Shown here: positions 1 through 11,515 of the stretch, one piece after another
How positions within the stretch are numbered: the stretch's first letter is position 1
Layout of the letters: each line of letters begins with the position of its first letter
Source: Aquatica leii
Lineage: Eukaryota > Arthropoda > Insecta > Coleoptera > Lampyridae
Direction: 5' to 3'
DNA length: 64,000 nucleotides
NCBI GenBank assembly: GCA_035610365.1
Contig: CM069432.1
Location: forward strand, 237,674,104 to 237,738,103
Position numbers and translations under genes: made by a program
Notes under the pieces: model-generated
The model's database searches: none
What the model was told of the DNA's origin: nothing
What the model saw: the letters and a program-made list of their open reading frames with translations, nothing else

Positions 1-831
1 AATAAAATACTTGCGAAAGAACGTCCATTCAATAACTAACGTAGATATAATAAAAATAATGAGCTATTATATACTAAAGTTGACAAATAAACTTAAATTG
101 TAATTTTACAGAGACAATCCAGGATAAATAACAGATCGCGTAGATATAATAAAAATAATAAGCTATTATTTAAAGTTGACAAATAAACTTAAATTGCCAT
201 TTTACAGAGACAATCCAGGATAAATAACAGATCGTCTCCTTTCTTTGACTGGCTTCTTCTTCTTTTTTTTTTAATCACGTTTTGCCACCGTAAATTAATT
301 AAAGTATGTAACTAGGTACCTGATTTTATGCTTCGTTGATTCAATGGTTCGGCCACGATTGACAATCCAACAATTCAAGTTTGCATTTGGATGTGAAAAC
401 ACACACGCCAGAAATGACAATGTGAAGGATCCAGAAGAGCTTTAAAAACACACAACAAGAACAAAAAGATAAGCACCTCATAAACGTAAATCAAAATAAA
501 ATTTACCTTCCTGTTGTTCGGAAGCGAAAATAAAGCGATAACCTTTTCAACCCCGTTTTACCGAAGTAATCCGCAATTGCGATTCTATTAGCGTATTTAC
601 ACTAAACCACACACACTAATAATATTCTAAATATTAAAGACTTTGATCCGGAATTATTCCGATTATGCTTCAATAATTAGCTACGGTTAAAACGGAATGC
701 CTGGAAAAGTTTCTATCAAGCGTACGCCCTCACGCCAGACACCTTTTATCTATCTACGCTTGTAGATAAAAATTCCCAATAATACGTGCATACGTTTAAC
801 ATAATATAGCTTAGAATTTAGCAATAATTCA
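1..831 (-). repeat. 3' LTR of the Gypsy element (partial), with internal tandem duplication
   Basis: Aligns with 7761-8494 almost base for base. It is about 97 bp longer because a unit of about 99 bp (40-138) is repeated in tandem at 139-234; the right LTR has one copy. On the minus strand the LTR begins TGAATTATTG at 831, directly after a purine-rich tract. The distal end lies before position 1. Confidence 0.93.
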
Positions 832-852
832 CCCCCATCCAACTAAAAGAAG
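832..852 (-). other. Polypurine tract of the Gypsy element
   Basis: On the minus strand a purine-rich run ending in GGATGGGGG abuts the TG start of the 3' LTR. This is the expected place for plus-strand priming in LTR elements. The short stretch 853-937 is non-coding A-rich sequence. Confidence 0.7.
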
Positions 853-937
853 ACGTTTCAAAAAAAAAACAAAACAAAACCCAAAAAAACGTGACACAAA
901 GAAAAAAAAGGCAACTAAAAAGAAGAAAGATGTTTGA

Positions 938-3900
938 TTATAACTCTGACTTGGGATCTACGTCTAGGCCAGGGTCTGGTTTTAAGTCCTTGACATGCCA
1001 AACACCTATGCTTTTTCCGTCACCATCGGCAATTTCATAAGAAAGAGGAGACAATTTTTTCTTCACTAAATAAGGACCTGTAAACTTGGGAGCCAATTTT
1101 TGCAGTAAAACCGTGAGCGGCGTCTGACAAAACATCATTGCGTTTCCACACGTAAGATCCAACTGAAAATTCTTGTGGTCGACGTCTCAACTCATAGCGA
1201 GATTTAGCTTTTTGAAAAGCTTTTGTTAATCGATTTTGTACATCTTTAAACACTGGATTAAGGTCTATGGGTGCTGGAGCATTATCTGAAGTCTCAGACT
1301 CTAGAGGAATTTTGTAGCGATCGCCAGAAGGTACATATTCGCGACCAAAATTTATGAAAAACGGTGTCATACCCAAGGTTTCGTGTACAGCAGTTCTTAT
1401 TGCACAGCTAGTTTTAGGAAGGATCTTATCCCACGTTTTATGATTCTCAGCTACGTAGGCAGATAACATAGTTTTTAAAACTCGATTTACACGTTCTGTG
1501 GGGTTAGCCTGGGGATGATAATTGACGGTAAATAATATTAAGGTTTTATAAGTTTCACAAAGTTTTCGAAATTCCTGACTACGAAATTGCACGCCATTGT
1601 CGCAGATAAGATATTGAGGAACGCCATACACCAGAAAGACATCATTTTCGATATGTCGAGATACTATTGTTGCCGTAGCTTTACGCATAGCGAAGAATAA
1701 GGCAAATTTACTAAAATAGTCTGTAACAACTAATATGTACTGATAGCCTAAACTGCTACGAGGTAAAGGACCAACAATATCGGTGGAGATCATTTGCCAC
1801 GGTTTAGCGACAGACGGTCGTCGTCCCATGAGACCCGCAATTTGCCGTTGTTCCGATTTTGTTGCCAAACACGTAGAACAAGTTTGAACGTATCTAACAA
1901 TGTCAGCTTTCATACGACGCCAGTAGTACTGATTTTTGATTCTCTCAAATATTTTGTAAACTCCCAGCAATTTCTGCATCATGGTTTTGGCACAAAATAG
2001 TTCTCCTTTCTTCTTTAGGCACTACATATTTCCATCGATCTTGTTCTTAAATAAGATGGGGATAAGCAGGCAAAACGTAACGATAGAGTCGATTGTCAGC
2101 AACTCTCCAAGATGGATATTTCAACGGATGTCTTTGAACAAGTCCGATTAAATTTTTGTACCAACGGTCTTTTATTTCTTGCTTGGGTTGAATTTCCACT
2201 GGGTTGATTTCTGCAACTGAACGAGATAGCAAGTCGGGCACTATGTGTTCTGATCCTTTTCTGTGCTTCACTTCAAAATCAAATTGTTGCAAGCGTACAG
2301 CCCATCGAGCAAGACGGCCAGTAGGTTCTTTCAAATTATTTAACCAGACTAACGAATGGTGGTCAGTTAAGATGACAAATTTGTAGTTTTCAAGGTAATA
2401 TCTTAGTTTTTCTACTGCCCCAATTACGGCCAAACATTCTCGTTCTGTGGTAGAATAATTACGTTCCGTCCGCGTAAGGGAACGACTTAAATAACAAATC
2501 ACACGTTCGCCATCAACGTGGTCCTGAACCAACACACCACCAATTCCGTAAGCCGAAGCATCAGTTTGAAGAACAAATGGCAGGTTAAAATCGGGACAAC
2601 TTAATATAGGTGCGGCTACAAGTTTACTCTTTATTGTTTGAAATGAAGATTCGCAAACTTCCGTCTATTTCCAAGAGCTATTTTTTAATAACAATCGAGT
2701 CATAGGTAAAATTACTGTAGAAAAATTTGGAATAAAGCGTCTATACCAAGACGCTGTACCGATGAGTTGTCGAACTTCTTTGACATTTTTTGGAGAAGGT
2801 ATTTCTAAAATAGCACGAACTTTTTCTGGGTCAACTTGTAATCCCTGTTTGTTAACTAAGTACCCGAGATAACGAAGTTCTTCTCTACAAAGCTGGCATT
2901 TATCTTTCGAAATCGTTATTCCCGCGGTACCTAAACGATCAAGAACCTGCTCTAGAACTTCAAAGTGTTTCTCAATACTAGCTGTAACAATAATTACATC
3001 GTCCAAATAGACAAACACATAGGTTCTAATTCCGGTCGATTAGTCGTTGCCAGGTAGCCGGGCTATTTGTTAACCCAAAAGGCATTCGCTTAAATTGGTA
3101 TAAACCACGTCCTGCGACCGTAAAAGCGGTATATTCACGAGATTTTGGCTCCATTGGTACTTGCCAATAAGCCGATTTGATGTCCAATGAACTTATTATC
3201 TGAGCGTCGCGCAATTTATCAAGAATAGAATTGATGTACGGAAGTGGGTACGCATCTTTCTTCGTGACTTTATTCAGTTTACGGTAATGGACGCAAAATC
3301 GCTAAAATCCATCTTTTTTCTTAACTAATAGAATTGGGGAACTCCAGGGTGAATTCGATTTTTCCACAATACCATTGGCTAACATTTTATCTAGCTCAAC
3401 GTTAATTTGATGTTGAATAATTGGCGACACGGAATAGTACCTTTGCTTAATCGGAGATGAGTCAGTAATTATGCAATGTTCCACAAGACCAGTGCAACCC
3501 AATTTACTAGGCAATTTATCAAAATAGTTATCTAAAAGTTTTGTAAGTTTTTGTTGATATTCGGGTGTAATTTCATTGGATGACGTAATAGAGTGTATTT
3601 TAGGACAATAATCGTCAGCTTCAAATTACCATTGGCCTCGTCTCAAATTGGGGACTATACCCATCGCGATCCAAAAATCTATACCAAAAATTAATGCTTG
3701 TTTTACTTTTGGAACTACACATACATCAATAGTTTCAACGCGACCCATTAGAACAAAGGGAACTGATACCACACCTAAAATTCATAATCCTGAAGCGTAG
3801 ATGTTCTGATACTCAACCCTAATGACTTTAGAAACTTCCAACCGTGCAACCCAACCACCGTTTTATTGGCACCTGAGTCCAGAAGCCCCTTTATTCCCAA

Positions 3901-4098
3901 TACTTCTACTTCTAGAAATGGTCTTTCATTGTCATTTGCGTGAGCAAAAATGAAACTTAATAACGATAACGTAGTTACAGAAAATGTATCATTATGTAAA
4001 AAGAACCTATCGTTTGAAACCGCCAAGTCTTTGACAGGAAAGTACACTGTGCGGTCTTTCAATGACTCCCTCGTACGTTTCCCGAACATGACAAGCAA
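938..4098 (-). pseudogene. pol: Gypsy pol: protease, RT, RNase H, integrase (broken)
   Basis: Reading from 4098 leftwards: an aspartic protease with LLDSGANKTVVG near 3890; RT from about 3514 with the YLDD catalytic box near 3005; RNase H near 2535-2047; integrase 1982-1035 with an upstream HHCC-like CSTCL half and the DDE core residues in STDIVGP, CDNGVQF and NPTERVNR; and a C-terminal domain at 1162-938. Breaks: a TAG at 3302-3304 and one at 2665-2667, each where a Trp is usual; a frameshift near 3020-3026; a TAA near 2045; a frameshift near 1975 at the start of integrase; and an extra base in an A run near 1095. All the catalytic boxes are still legible, so the decay is moderate. The element cannot make a full Pol. 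Confidence 0.93.
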
Positions 4099-4244
4099 TC
4101 GCGAATAGTTACATTAGGTTTTCCGCATCGGTAACAGTGTAATGTTTTTGGTTGTTTGCAAAAACGTGCGATATGGCCGGACGACCTACAATTCCAACAA
4201 ATTACCGGTTGAGGTGTGTTTGAGACATCATTAAAAGAAATCAA
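4059..4244 (-). pseudogene. gag: Gypsy Gag nucleocapsid zinc knuckles
   Basis: Two CCHC boxes: CWNCRSSGHIARFC fits C-x2-C-x4-H-x4-C. The second, CYRCGKPNVTIRDC, keeps its three Cys but has no His at the fourth ligand. It overlaps the start of the protease frame at 4098, as usual for a gag/pol frame change. The second knuckle looks inactivated. Confidence 0.85.
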
Positions 4245-4415
4245 ATTTGCTTCCGTTTGATTTTGTACAAGTGGTACTGTCGTTTCAACTTAGGCAAGTT
4301 TTGGGAAAGTTTTAGGCCTACGATACGCAAGGTCCGGGTTAAGAGATTGATTTGCCGAAGGAGGAGGACGAAACTGACTTGCACGATGTTTTGCATCCTC
4401 TACTTCATGACCAAC

Positions 4416-4858
4416 TCAAATTAACTCGGCGATAGAATGAACTGGATAGAGAGCTAAATGAGTCTGCAAATATGGCAACAAGTTACGTTTGATGGTTAAC
4501 AACTGCGTATGTTCAGTTGACTTCTGTTTCAAGCGATTAAACAAATTTTGCATTATAGCCACGTAAATAGTTACTGGTTCTTCTGCTCCTTGAGTACGGT
4601 TGCGTATTTCATCTATTAGTGAAGACTCGTAATCACAAGGAAGAAAAGCCACTTTTAATTTATTTACAAAGTCGTTCCAATCGATAACTGATTGTTTAAT
4701 AGAACGGTACCAGATAAGCGCATTGCCTTTTAGAAGCTCCGGTAATGCGGTCATCAGCTGAGGTTTAGTTACGCCACGAGCTTCACAAAGCTTTTCTACT
4801 CGTTCGAGAAAACTATGAAGACTGGATTCACCATCATAAGAAATATTCCACTTATTAC
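4416..4858 (-). pseudogene. gag: Gypsy Gag capsid region
   Basis: Encodes NKWNISYDGE at its start, then a helical capsid-like stretch including LKGNALIWYRS, typical of insect Gypsy gag. The Asn-Lys at the left junction also ends the N-terminal gag piece at 6370-6375, so the two halves were one ORF before the insertion at 4859-6368. The frame stays open across the capsid and ends at 4416, about 170 bp before the zinc knuckles. Confidence 0.88.
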
Positions 4859-6368
4859 TTCTAATAGAGGGATTATGTTGTAACACTCTTCCGGGGTAGC
4901 TTGCGGTAGATACGTTGAGATAAACAAACACAATAATATAAACTCAAAGTATATTGTACTAATTACAAAAAACGTCTTAAATAAATAATTTTCTGGCGTG
5001 TTGTTCTTCGCCTTTGAGCGGCGCCCCCAATGTGACGCCTCTGGTAGATTTATTTCGCACTGCAAGGTTAATAAAGGTTATTAGTTTCAATTGTGCTTTT
5101 ACGAAAATGGCGGCGTGATTTTCCAGCTGCGAACTTTGCTGCAAGTAATTTAATTAAAATACGGTGCTCGGTAATTAATCGAGGTGTTAGTAGGATTTAC
5201 ACAGGTGAGTTAATGTGTTATACAAACGGTAAATTAACAGGGAACGATTAAACTAGGAATTTTCAGGTTAAGTCGGACCGGCGTATTATCTACAGGTGTG
5301 TGGAAAATTACTGGTATAAGTTCCAATAGTAAATGAACGTGAATGTTACTAGCACAAATATTAAGAGAGTACAATGATCGTTTATGCGATACAAACAGGA
5401 TCTTAAATGTAAATTACTAGGATGTTGTGACTTGTACGAAGTTTACTGCAGGGTATGTATGAATTGTGAAATGACAATGAACGAATGGGTTTTTAGAGAT
5501 CACAGGGTACAGGGATGGCAACTGACTTTAGGGGGAAGATGTAGGGGTCGAGAATGTTGTTTCGGTAATGAATACTAGTTCTTAAGATTTAACGATAATG
5601 AATGAATGCCACGTGGAAGTACGGTGGAGGCTAAATCCCGTATTATGTATCAGGGCTTTGGTGCAATGATTACTCAGGCAACTATCGGCTTTTCGCCAGT
5701 GTCCACCAACAAGTAATTCTATTATAAGATATATTTACAGGGTTTACTGGGAGGTTTCGGTTCGTGGATGCAATCACTTGGGCAACTATCGGCTATTATC
5801 GCCAGTGTCCACACTGGCCCCAACACGAAATTGCAGATCAGAGGAATTATTTACAACAGGGATGTATATGAAATAACGAAATTAAAAAGGACCATTCAGG
5901 TAAAATAAAATAAAATCGATCAATACTGGTACAAAAGGGTAGCTACTTACAAATACAGGTGCTGACGATGAATACACTCAGTACAGGTGACAGGGCGAGG
6001 TACATGCGAGAGGTACGGAATGAATGAAAGATGAGGATGATACAAAATGCAACGAATATGATTGTGGTACAAAATGAATGAAGTATTCGGATGCAAATGG
6101 TAATTCGCAAATCAGGAGAATTGTCAGGTACGGTGCAGGTTGTTAATAATCTTGGACGGTTCAGGAGGGTTATACTTTCCAGGTACACAAAAGGAGGACT
6201 GGTAAAAATATAGATAGATTTTTCCCGTGATGCCCGCTATTTTAGACTGCTGGTGGTCACGCTTCGGTGGACATTTAGAGTGGGGACTCTTAGTCTGCGC
6301 GATCATGTAATCTTGTAGACCCGACGAGGTCGAAGTCCACGCGTATTTGTTGGGATTTTTACACAATT
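4859..6368 (-). mobile_element. Nested LTR-like insertion inside Gypsy gag
   Basis: About 1.5 kb with no gag coding separates the two gag halves. The heptamer TTATTAC occurs at both borders (4852-4858 and 6369-6375), as expected of a target duplication. Within it, 5032-6364 looks like a minus-strand LTR: TGTGACGCC at the left and TTTTTACACA at the right on the plus strand, with a GGCGCC-containing primer-site-like stretch just left of it (5017-5031). About 170 bp of leader-like sequence (4859-5031) has no internal partner LTR, so the unit looks truncated or rearranged. It contains a diverged direct repeat (about 5640-5705 and 5757-5820) sharing the words CAACTATCGGCT and CGCCAGTGTCCAC. No gene is seen. 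Confidence 0.55.
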
Positions 6369-7072
6369 TTATTACAAATACGGACTTCACAATCGGTTTC
6401 GTTACAATGTGAGTTACTATCAGAAGACAATCGAGAAAAAGCTTCTATAATATCTTTTGTTAAGTCGTTGGCACTAACAAATTGATTTTGCGGAGTACCT
6501 CTAGAACTAGTAGGTGTCGAACTTTCGATATCTATCAAACGACCAACAGGAGTGTCGAAGGTAACGCTTTGTCGCATGTGACTACGTTCACGAAGAGATA
6601 GTTCGGGTTCGTCTAACAACGCGACACTCGACAGGTTGCGATTAGTATTCCTATCAAAAGTAATAGTATTTTCTTCCGAATCTAAAGAACATATTTGTTC
6701 GAGTCTATCAACTAAACGCATAACTTCAGACATTAATTCTGATTTTCTTGGTGCGCGAGTACTATCTAAACGTCTGATCTGACCCGATAAATAAATGATG
6801 CGACTATTAATACGCTGATATTCGTTAGCTTTATTTGCGGTATTAAAATCGTCTAATTCAGAACTAATCTCACTAATTTTATCAGTGCAAATTTGTGATG
6901 CTTCGCACATATCTAAGTCTGCGACGCTAGTTGGAAAATGAATTCCATTTTTCTCATGTCGAAAGCAACCTCGCAATGCACTACGTTTTTCTTGAACTGT
7001 CCCCACTGTAGCCATGCCACGAATCTGTAATTCGTAGCTTAATTCGTCGCTTAATAAACGATTAACTTCCAT
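6369..7072 (-). pseudogene. gag: Gypsy Gag N-terminal domain
   Basis: A 237-residue ORF starting at the ATG at 7072, about 120 bp downstream of the primer-binding site. It has the N-terminal motif DELSYELQIRGM and a predicted helical, charged region followed by an acidic Ser/Thr-rich linker, as in insect Gypsy Gag. Its reading frame runs into the nested insertion at 6368, so it is cut off from the capsid domain at 4416-4858. Confidence 0.8.
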
Positions 7073-7190
7073 TTCTTTATATCACAAACCAAAACAACTA
7101 CAAAAAAAATAAAGAAAACGAAACTTATTAGCAGTGAGGCGGACGATGTTTAGTTTAACGCAAAACAATTGCCTAATCAAAACGTAGTTT

Positions 7191-7213
7191 TTCGAGCCCC
7201 ACGTTGGGCGCCA
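7191..7213 (-). promoter_or_regulatory. Primer-binding site for tRNA-Lys(CUU)
   Basis: The plus strand here reads as the 3' end of insect tRNA-Lys(CUU), including the terminal CCA (ends in GTTGGGCGCCA). On the element's own strand it is therefore complementary to that tRNA. It lies two bases inside the 5' LTR border (7216), the normal place for a primer-binding site. The tRNA assignment is from my knowledge of the tRNA sequence. Confidence 0.8.
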
Positions 7214-7215
7214 TT

Positions 7216-8494
7216 TGTTACTCGCCCCTTTTTTTCCACGCCAAATAACTAATCTCTAAGGACAAAAGAAAAGAGCACAAAAGAAAAGAAAAATAGTTAA
7301 GTAATCAGATATAGATATACAGTTGTAAACCCACTAACCAGGCGATGTTTAAAGGGGTGCCGCTAGCAGTCGGCTGAAGGGAGGGTCCTTAACTTAATTA
7401 TTTAATGGGCGCCAGATCCTAAATTTTTCACTAAAAGTTTGATTGTCTAAGGATCAACTGACAATAAGTGCATGCCATGGGTAACACCTTGTTTAAAAAA
7501 AACAAACTTAGAGATTGACTGATTATAACTATTTTATCAAAACAGAGAACATAATATGAATTGTTTTTTTTTCAATCGCAAGAAAAGAAAATTATCAAAA
7601 TGCAACACAATTAATTTAAATTTTGCACCATTGATTATAGTGACAATTATTAAGCGATAACGCGCCGAACAACATTGGTACCAATTTTCAACGGTCGTTA
7701 TATAAGAGGCTTAAACCCGGTGACAATGCCTCTTACCGTCAAAGCTTACGTGCAAACCCAAATAAAATACTTGCGAAAGAACGTCCATTCAATAACTAAC
7801 GTAGATATAATAAAAATAATGAGCTATTATATACTAAAGTTGACAAATAAAATTAAATTGTAATTTTACAGAGACAATCCAGGATAAATAACAGATCGTC
7901 TCCTTTGTTTGACTGGCTTCTTCTACTTTTTTTTTTAATCACGTTTTGCCACCCCAAATTAATTAAAGTATGTAACTAGGTACCTGATTTTATGCTTCGT
8001 TGATTCAATGGTTCGGCCACGATTGACAATCCAACAATTCAAATTTCCATTTGGATGTGAAACACACACGCCGGAGATGACAATGTGAAGGATCCAGAAG
8101 AGCTTTAAAAACACACAACAAGAACAAAAAGATAAGCAACTCATAAACGTAAATCAAAATAAAATTTACCTTCCTGTTGTTCGGAAGCGAAAATAAAGCG
8201 ATAACTTTTTCAACCCCGTTTTACCGAAGTCATCCGCAATTGCGATTCTATTAGCGTATTTACACTAAATCACACACACTAATAATATTCTAAATATTAA
8301 AGACTTTGATCCGGAATTATTCCGATTATGCTTCAATAATTAGCTACGGTTAAAACGGAATGCCTGGAAAAGTTTCTATCAAGCGTACGCACTCACGCCA
8401 GACACCTTTTATCTATCTACGCTTGTAGATAAAAATTCCCAATAATACGTGCATACGTTTAACATAATATAGCTTACAATTTAGCAATAATTCA
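7216..8494 (-). repeat. 5' LTR of the Gypsy element, complete
   Basis: About 1279 bp bounded by TGTTACTC on the left and AATTCA on the right, giving canonical TG...CA ends on both strands. The left border abuts the primer-binding site. It aligns with 1-831 from 7761 onwards. The flank beyond 8494 starts TAATT; its partner duplication would lie left of position 1. Confidence 0.9.
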
Positions 8495-8515
8495 TAATTT
8501 AGAAGTAAATTGTAA

Positions 8516-8726
8516 CAATTTGTATTACTGATTGTTGATGCTTTTAAATTATATAGACTGGCCTGAAGAAGTTGAGCACGAAAGCCAACGAAACGTGGCC
8601 TTAACAACATACAAGGTTGATTTTATTTTTTGCCGTTACTCCACTTTGAAGGATCCTATCCATAGAATAGAAAATTTTTAACTAATCAAAAAAATTTTGT
8701 GAGGATCTTAAAACTGTATTTTAAGA
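8516..8726 (+). repeat. Penelope 5' terminal direct repeat
   Basis: Shares the run from ATTTGTATTACTGATTG to CTTAAAACTGTATTT with 11516-11727, with scattered substitutions. It includes the CTGAAGA...CGAAACGT hairpin at 8560-8600. Confidence 0.88.
8560..8600 (+). ncRNA. Hammerhead-like hairpin, 5' copy
   Basis: Contains CTGAAGA (fits CUGANGA), a GTTG/CAAC stem, then CGAAACGT, and a closing GGCC on each side. Hammerhead ribozymes are known in Penelope terminal repeats. Two departures are visible: one extra base between CTGAAGA and the stem, and G at the cleavage position (GTG), which should not cleave. I infer an inactive relative of the motif. Confidence 0.45.
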
Positions 8727-8879
8727 AATATAAAGTAACTACTGTATCACCTTCATCATGATGTCTTGGCACTCCCAATTACAAAACAGCCACAGTCCGA
8801 ATACCTTCAATATGATTAGAAGACTAGGACGAAGTTCAAGCAAACATGCAAACCTAGAAAGCAATTTTTAAAAAAATGT

Positions 8880-11044
8880 AAATCTGGACACTTAATAACT
8901 ACTCATATTCAGCAATTTTTCAAATGTACGTATTCAATTCAATCCGAACATACTCCTTTTAACAAAAAGTTAATAAGTCTAATTTCTTCTTTTCAATACA
9001 ATCTTATTAAACTTGAAATAGATATTACCCATTGGAAAATTTACAACTTTAAAAAACTAATAAATGAATAAAAAAATTCACTTTATCTATTACCAAACCA
9101 AGATGAATTTCGAACGATAATTAAATCTAAACAAAAAAAGACTTACCATAAGAATCAATTGAAACTTAATAAAAAAAATTCAAAAATGATATGTTTCCCA
9201 AAATTACAACTTAAAAATTAATGAAAAAGACCGCATTCATAACCTTACTAATCTAATGTTACCTGATTATGTTACACAGTGCCTTGCACTTAATCCTAAA
9301 TTCACTTTTAATTACGAAAAACGTCTTCCCATCAATTGCACCATCAAACATGTAGAAGACATTTTAACAATACATCCTGATACTGATAAAGAAAGATTAC
9401 GAGTAAAAGTTGTAAACATTGTTACCAACTTTGTTAACAAAAAAGAAAGAACTTTAGACACACTTCAATATAAGATCATTTTATTGGTTCAATCATTAAT
9501 AAAACAATAAGGTTTTTCAAAAATCATAAAGATGTTTACATAATAAAATCAGATAAAGGTAACTCTACTGTAATAATTGAAAAAGCTATGTATCTTAGTA
9601 AAATGGAAAATATCCTCAGCGATACGAAAGTCTACCAAAAAGTTGATTATGATAAAACTCCTTTATTTCAAAATCGTAATAACAAAATTAGTAAAATGTT
9701 GTTTAGCAAAGGACACATTAACTTATGTCTATACAAAAAACTAACCACATACACAAGTACACCTCCTAAACTTTATGGTTTAGTCAAAGTACATAAAGAA
9801 AATAATCCAATTCGACCTATAGTTTCGTGTATCAATTCACTTACATACGAACATTTCTTTCCTATTTAGTTATAATTTCAAGAATTCATATCAATTGGAT
9901 AAAATCAATAATGTAACAGTACATACAAGCTACACACTCGTTTCGTTTGATGTCATTGCTTTTTTTACTAACATCACAAAAGAAATAGTTGTTAGCGTAA
10001 TTATTAAACATTGGTTTCGCATAAGCAGTTTATTTTAATCATTGAGCTTTTATTTATGTCCAGTTATTTCACTTCTAAGGATGACCAATTCCTACAAATT
10101 TTTGGAACAGCTATGAAAAATGCTACATCCCCAATACTAGCGAACATAGTAATGGATGATTTATTAACGTTTGTACACTCAAAACTAACGTTTAACCCCA
10201 TCTTTATGTATGTGTATGTTGATGCTATTATTGCATGTATCCCCTAAAGTTTAGTAAATGAAACATCAACTGTTTTTAACAGTTATAACCCACATTTAAA
10301 ATTTACGGCATCTAATAGAATTCTAAATTATTGTTCAAAACATCCACACAACCAAAAAATTAATTTAATTAAAACAATGAAAAATAAAATTCTTAAACTT
10401 AGTAGCACTCAATTCCATAATAAAAATATTCACTTATTTACGAAAGTACTAAAAAATAATAATTATCATTTTCTTTTATTAAATAAAATTTAAAATCCAA
10501 TCAACAACCACAATTCAGTGATAATATGTATAAGTCTAACCAATCACAACCTATCATACACTACAAAAGATTAATAAACATACCGGGTTTAAGTCGTAGT
10601 ATTATTAATATAATAAAAAAATCTGATAACATCAAACTTGTTCTCTACAACTACAATACTATTTATAATAATATCTACACCAAATTAAAGAACAAAACAA
10701 ATTCATCAGTTAAATGATCTGTAATATACAAATTTAATTGTAATAATTGTAATCGGTACTACATAAGACAAACAAAACAAAAATTAAAAAATAGAATCAA
10801 AAACCATAAATATGATTGTAGTACTAAAGCTAGTGACCCAGGTCTTACATGCCATCACGTCATAACAGGACATACTTTCAATTTTGTCAGTCCTGGAATT
10901 CTAGATGTAGAATATAATTTAAAAAAGAGATTAATCTCAGAAATAGTCTTTATTAATTTCTACAAAAACAATGTAAATTTTAGAACGGACACTGACAAAC
11001 TAAGTTCGATCTACAATAACATTATTAGTAAAATTAAAAATTAA
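8880..11044 (+). pseudogene. Penelope reverse transcriptase with GIY-YIG endonuclease (broken)
   Basis: Fragments in order: an N-terminal region ending in LPDYVTQCLALNPKF (9250-9300); RT boxes with SDKGNSTVI (about 9550) and PPKLYGLVKVHK (about 9765); VSFDVIAFFTNI (about 9940); GTAMKNATSPILANIVMDD (about 10110); and the catalytic box, which reads YVDA (about 10215) instead of the usual YVDD. The C-terminal GIY-YIG region is at 10732-11044, with CNNCNRYYIRQT, then H and TGHTF, ending in TAA at 11042-11044. Stops and frameshifts occur throughout (for example near 9508, 9868 and 10246). The missing second Asp alone would abolish polymerase activity. Confidence 0.88.
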
Positions 11045-11515
11045 TATTAACCTATGACTTATAAAATTTATAAAATAATTAATAATTTCCATAACATATC
11101 AAAAATTTAAATTTTACAGTGTATTAGATGGTATGCTAATATTGATAACCGTTAACAATTGTTACTTATCTATCAAGGTTTCAATAATTTTATTTCATTA
11201 TTTATAAATGTACGCCTCGATTTTGTTTGTAATGTATACAATTTATATATTAAAAAATTGTATTGCTATTAATTGGGGTAAAACCAACCAATAATTTGTT
11301 GGTAAGTTTTTTTTTTAATTGTTTTTATTTGCTTTATATTATCTTATTATTATATTTAATGATGGTGCATTAGTATTAAGATACTTTAATTTAGTATGTG
11401 TTTGCAATTTTTCGATTTGATCTTGTAGTCATTGTTTGTCATATGAATGTAAATTACTATATTTTAATTGTTAATGATAGATTTTAATGTCATAAGTATT
11501 GATGTATTGATGTGT

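Larger units (their letters stand above)
1..8494 (-). mobile_element. Gypsy-type LTR retrotransposon, degenerate, left LTR truncated by window
   Basis: Two near-identical flanks (1-831 and 7761-8494) are parts of the two LTRs. On the minus strand the order is 5' LTR (7216-8494), primer-binding site, gag, protease, reverse transcriptase, RNase H, integrase, purine-rich tract, 3' LTR. RT before integrase is the Ty3/Gypsy order. Several frameshifts and stops break gag and pol, and a second LTR-like unit lies in gag, so the copy is dead. There is no room for an env gene between integrase and the 3' LTR. The distal target duplication cannot be checked because the left LTR starts outside the window. 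Confidence 0.95.

Noticed and set aside
1..236. CRISPR-like or satellite array
   Set aside because: Only two tandem units inside an LTR; no spacers.
831..938. An env gene in the Gypsy element
   Set aside because: Only about 100 bp of A-rich sequence lies between integrase and the 3' LTR.
4796..5065. Minus ORF of 89 codons overlapping gag
   Set aside because: A different frame of the gag capsid/insertion junction; contains no motif.
7191..7213. tRNA-Lys gene fragment
   Set aside because: Only the tRNA 3' end with encoded CCA is present, and it sits at the LTR border; it is the primer-binding site.
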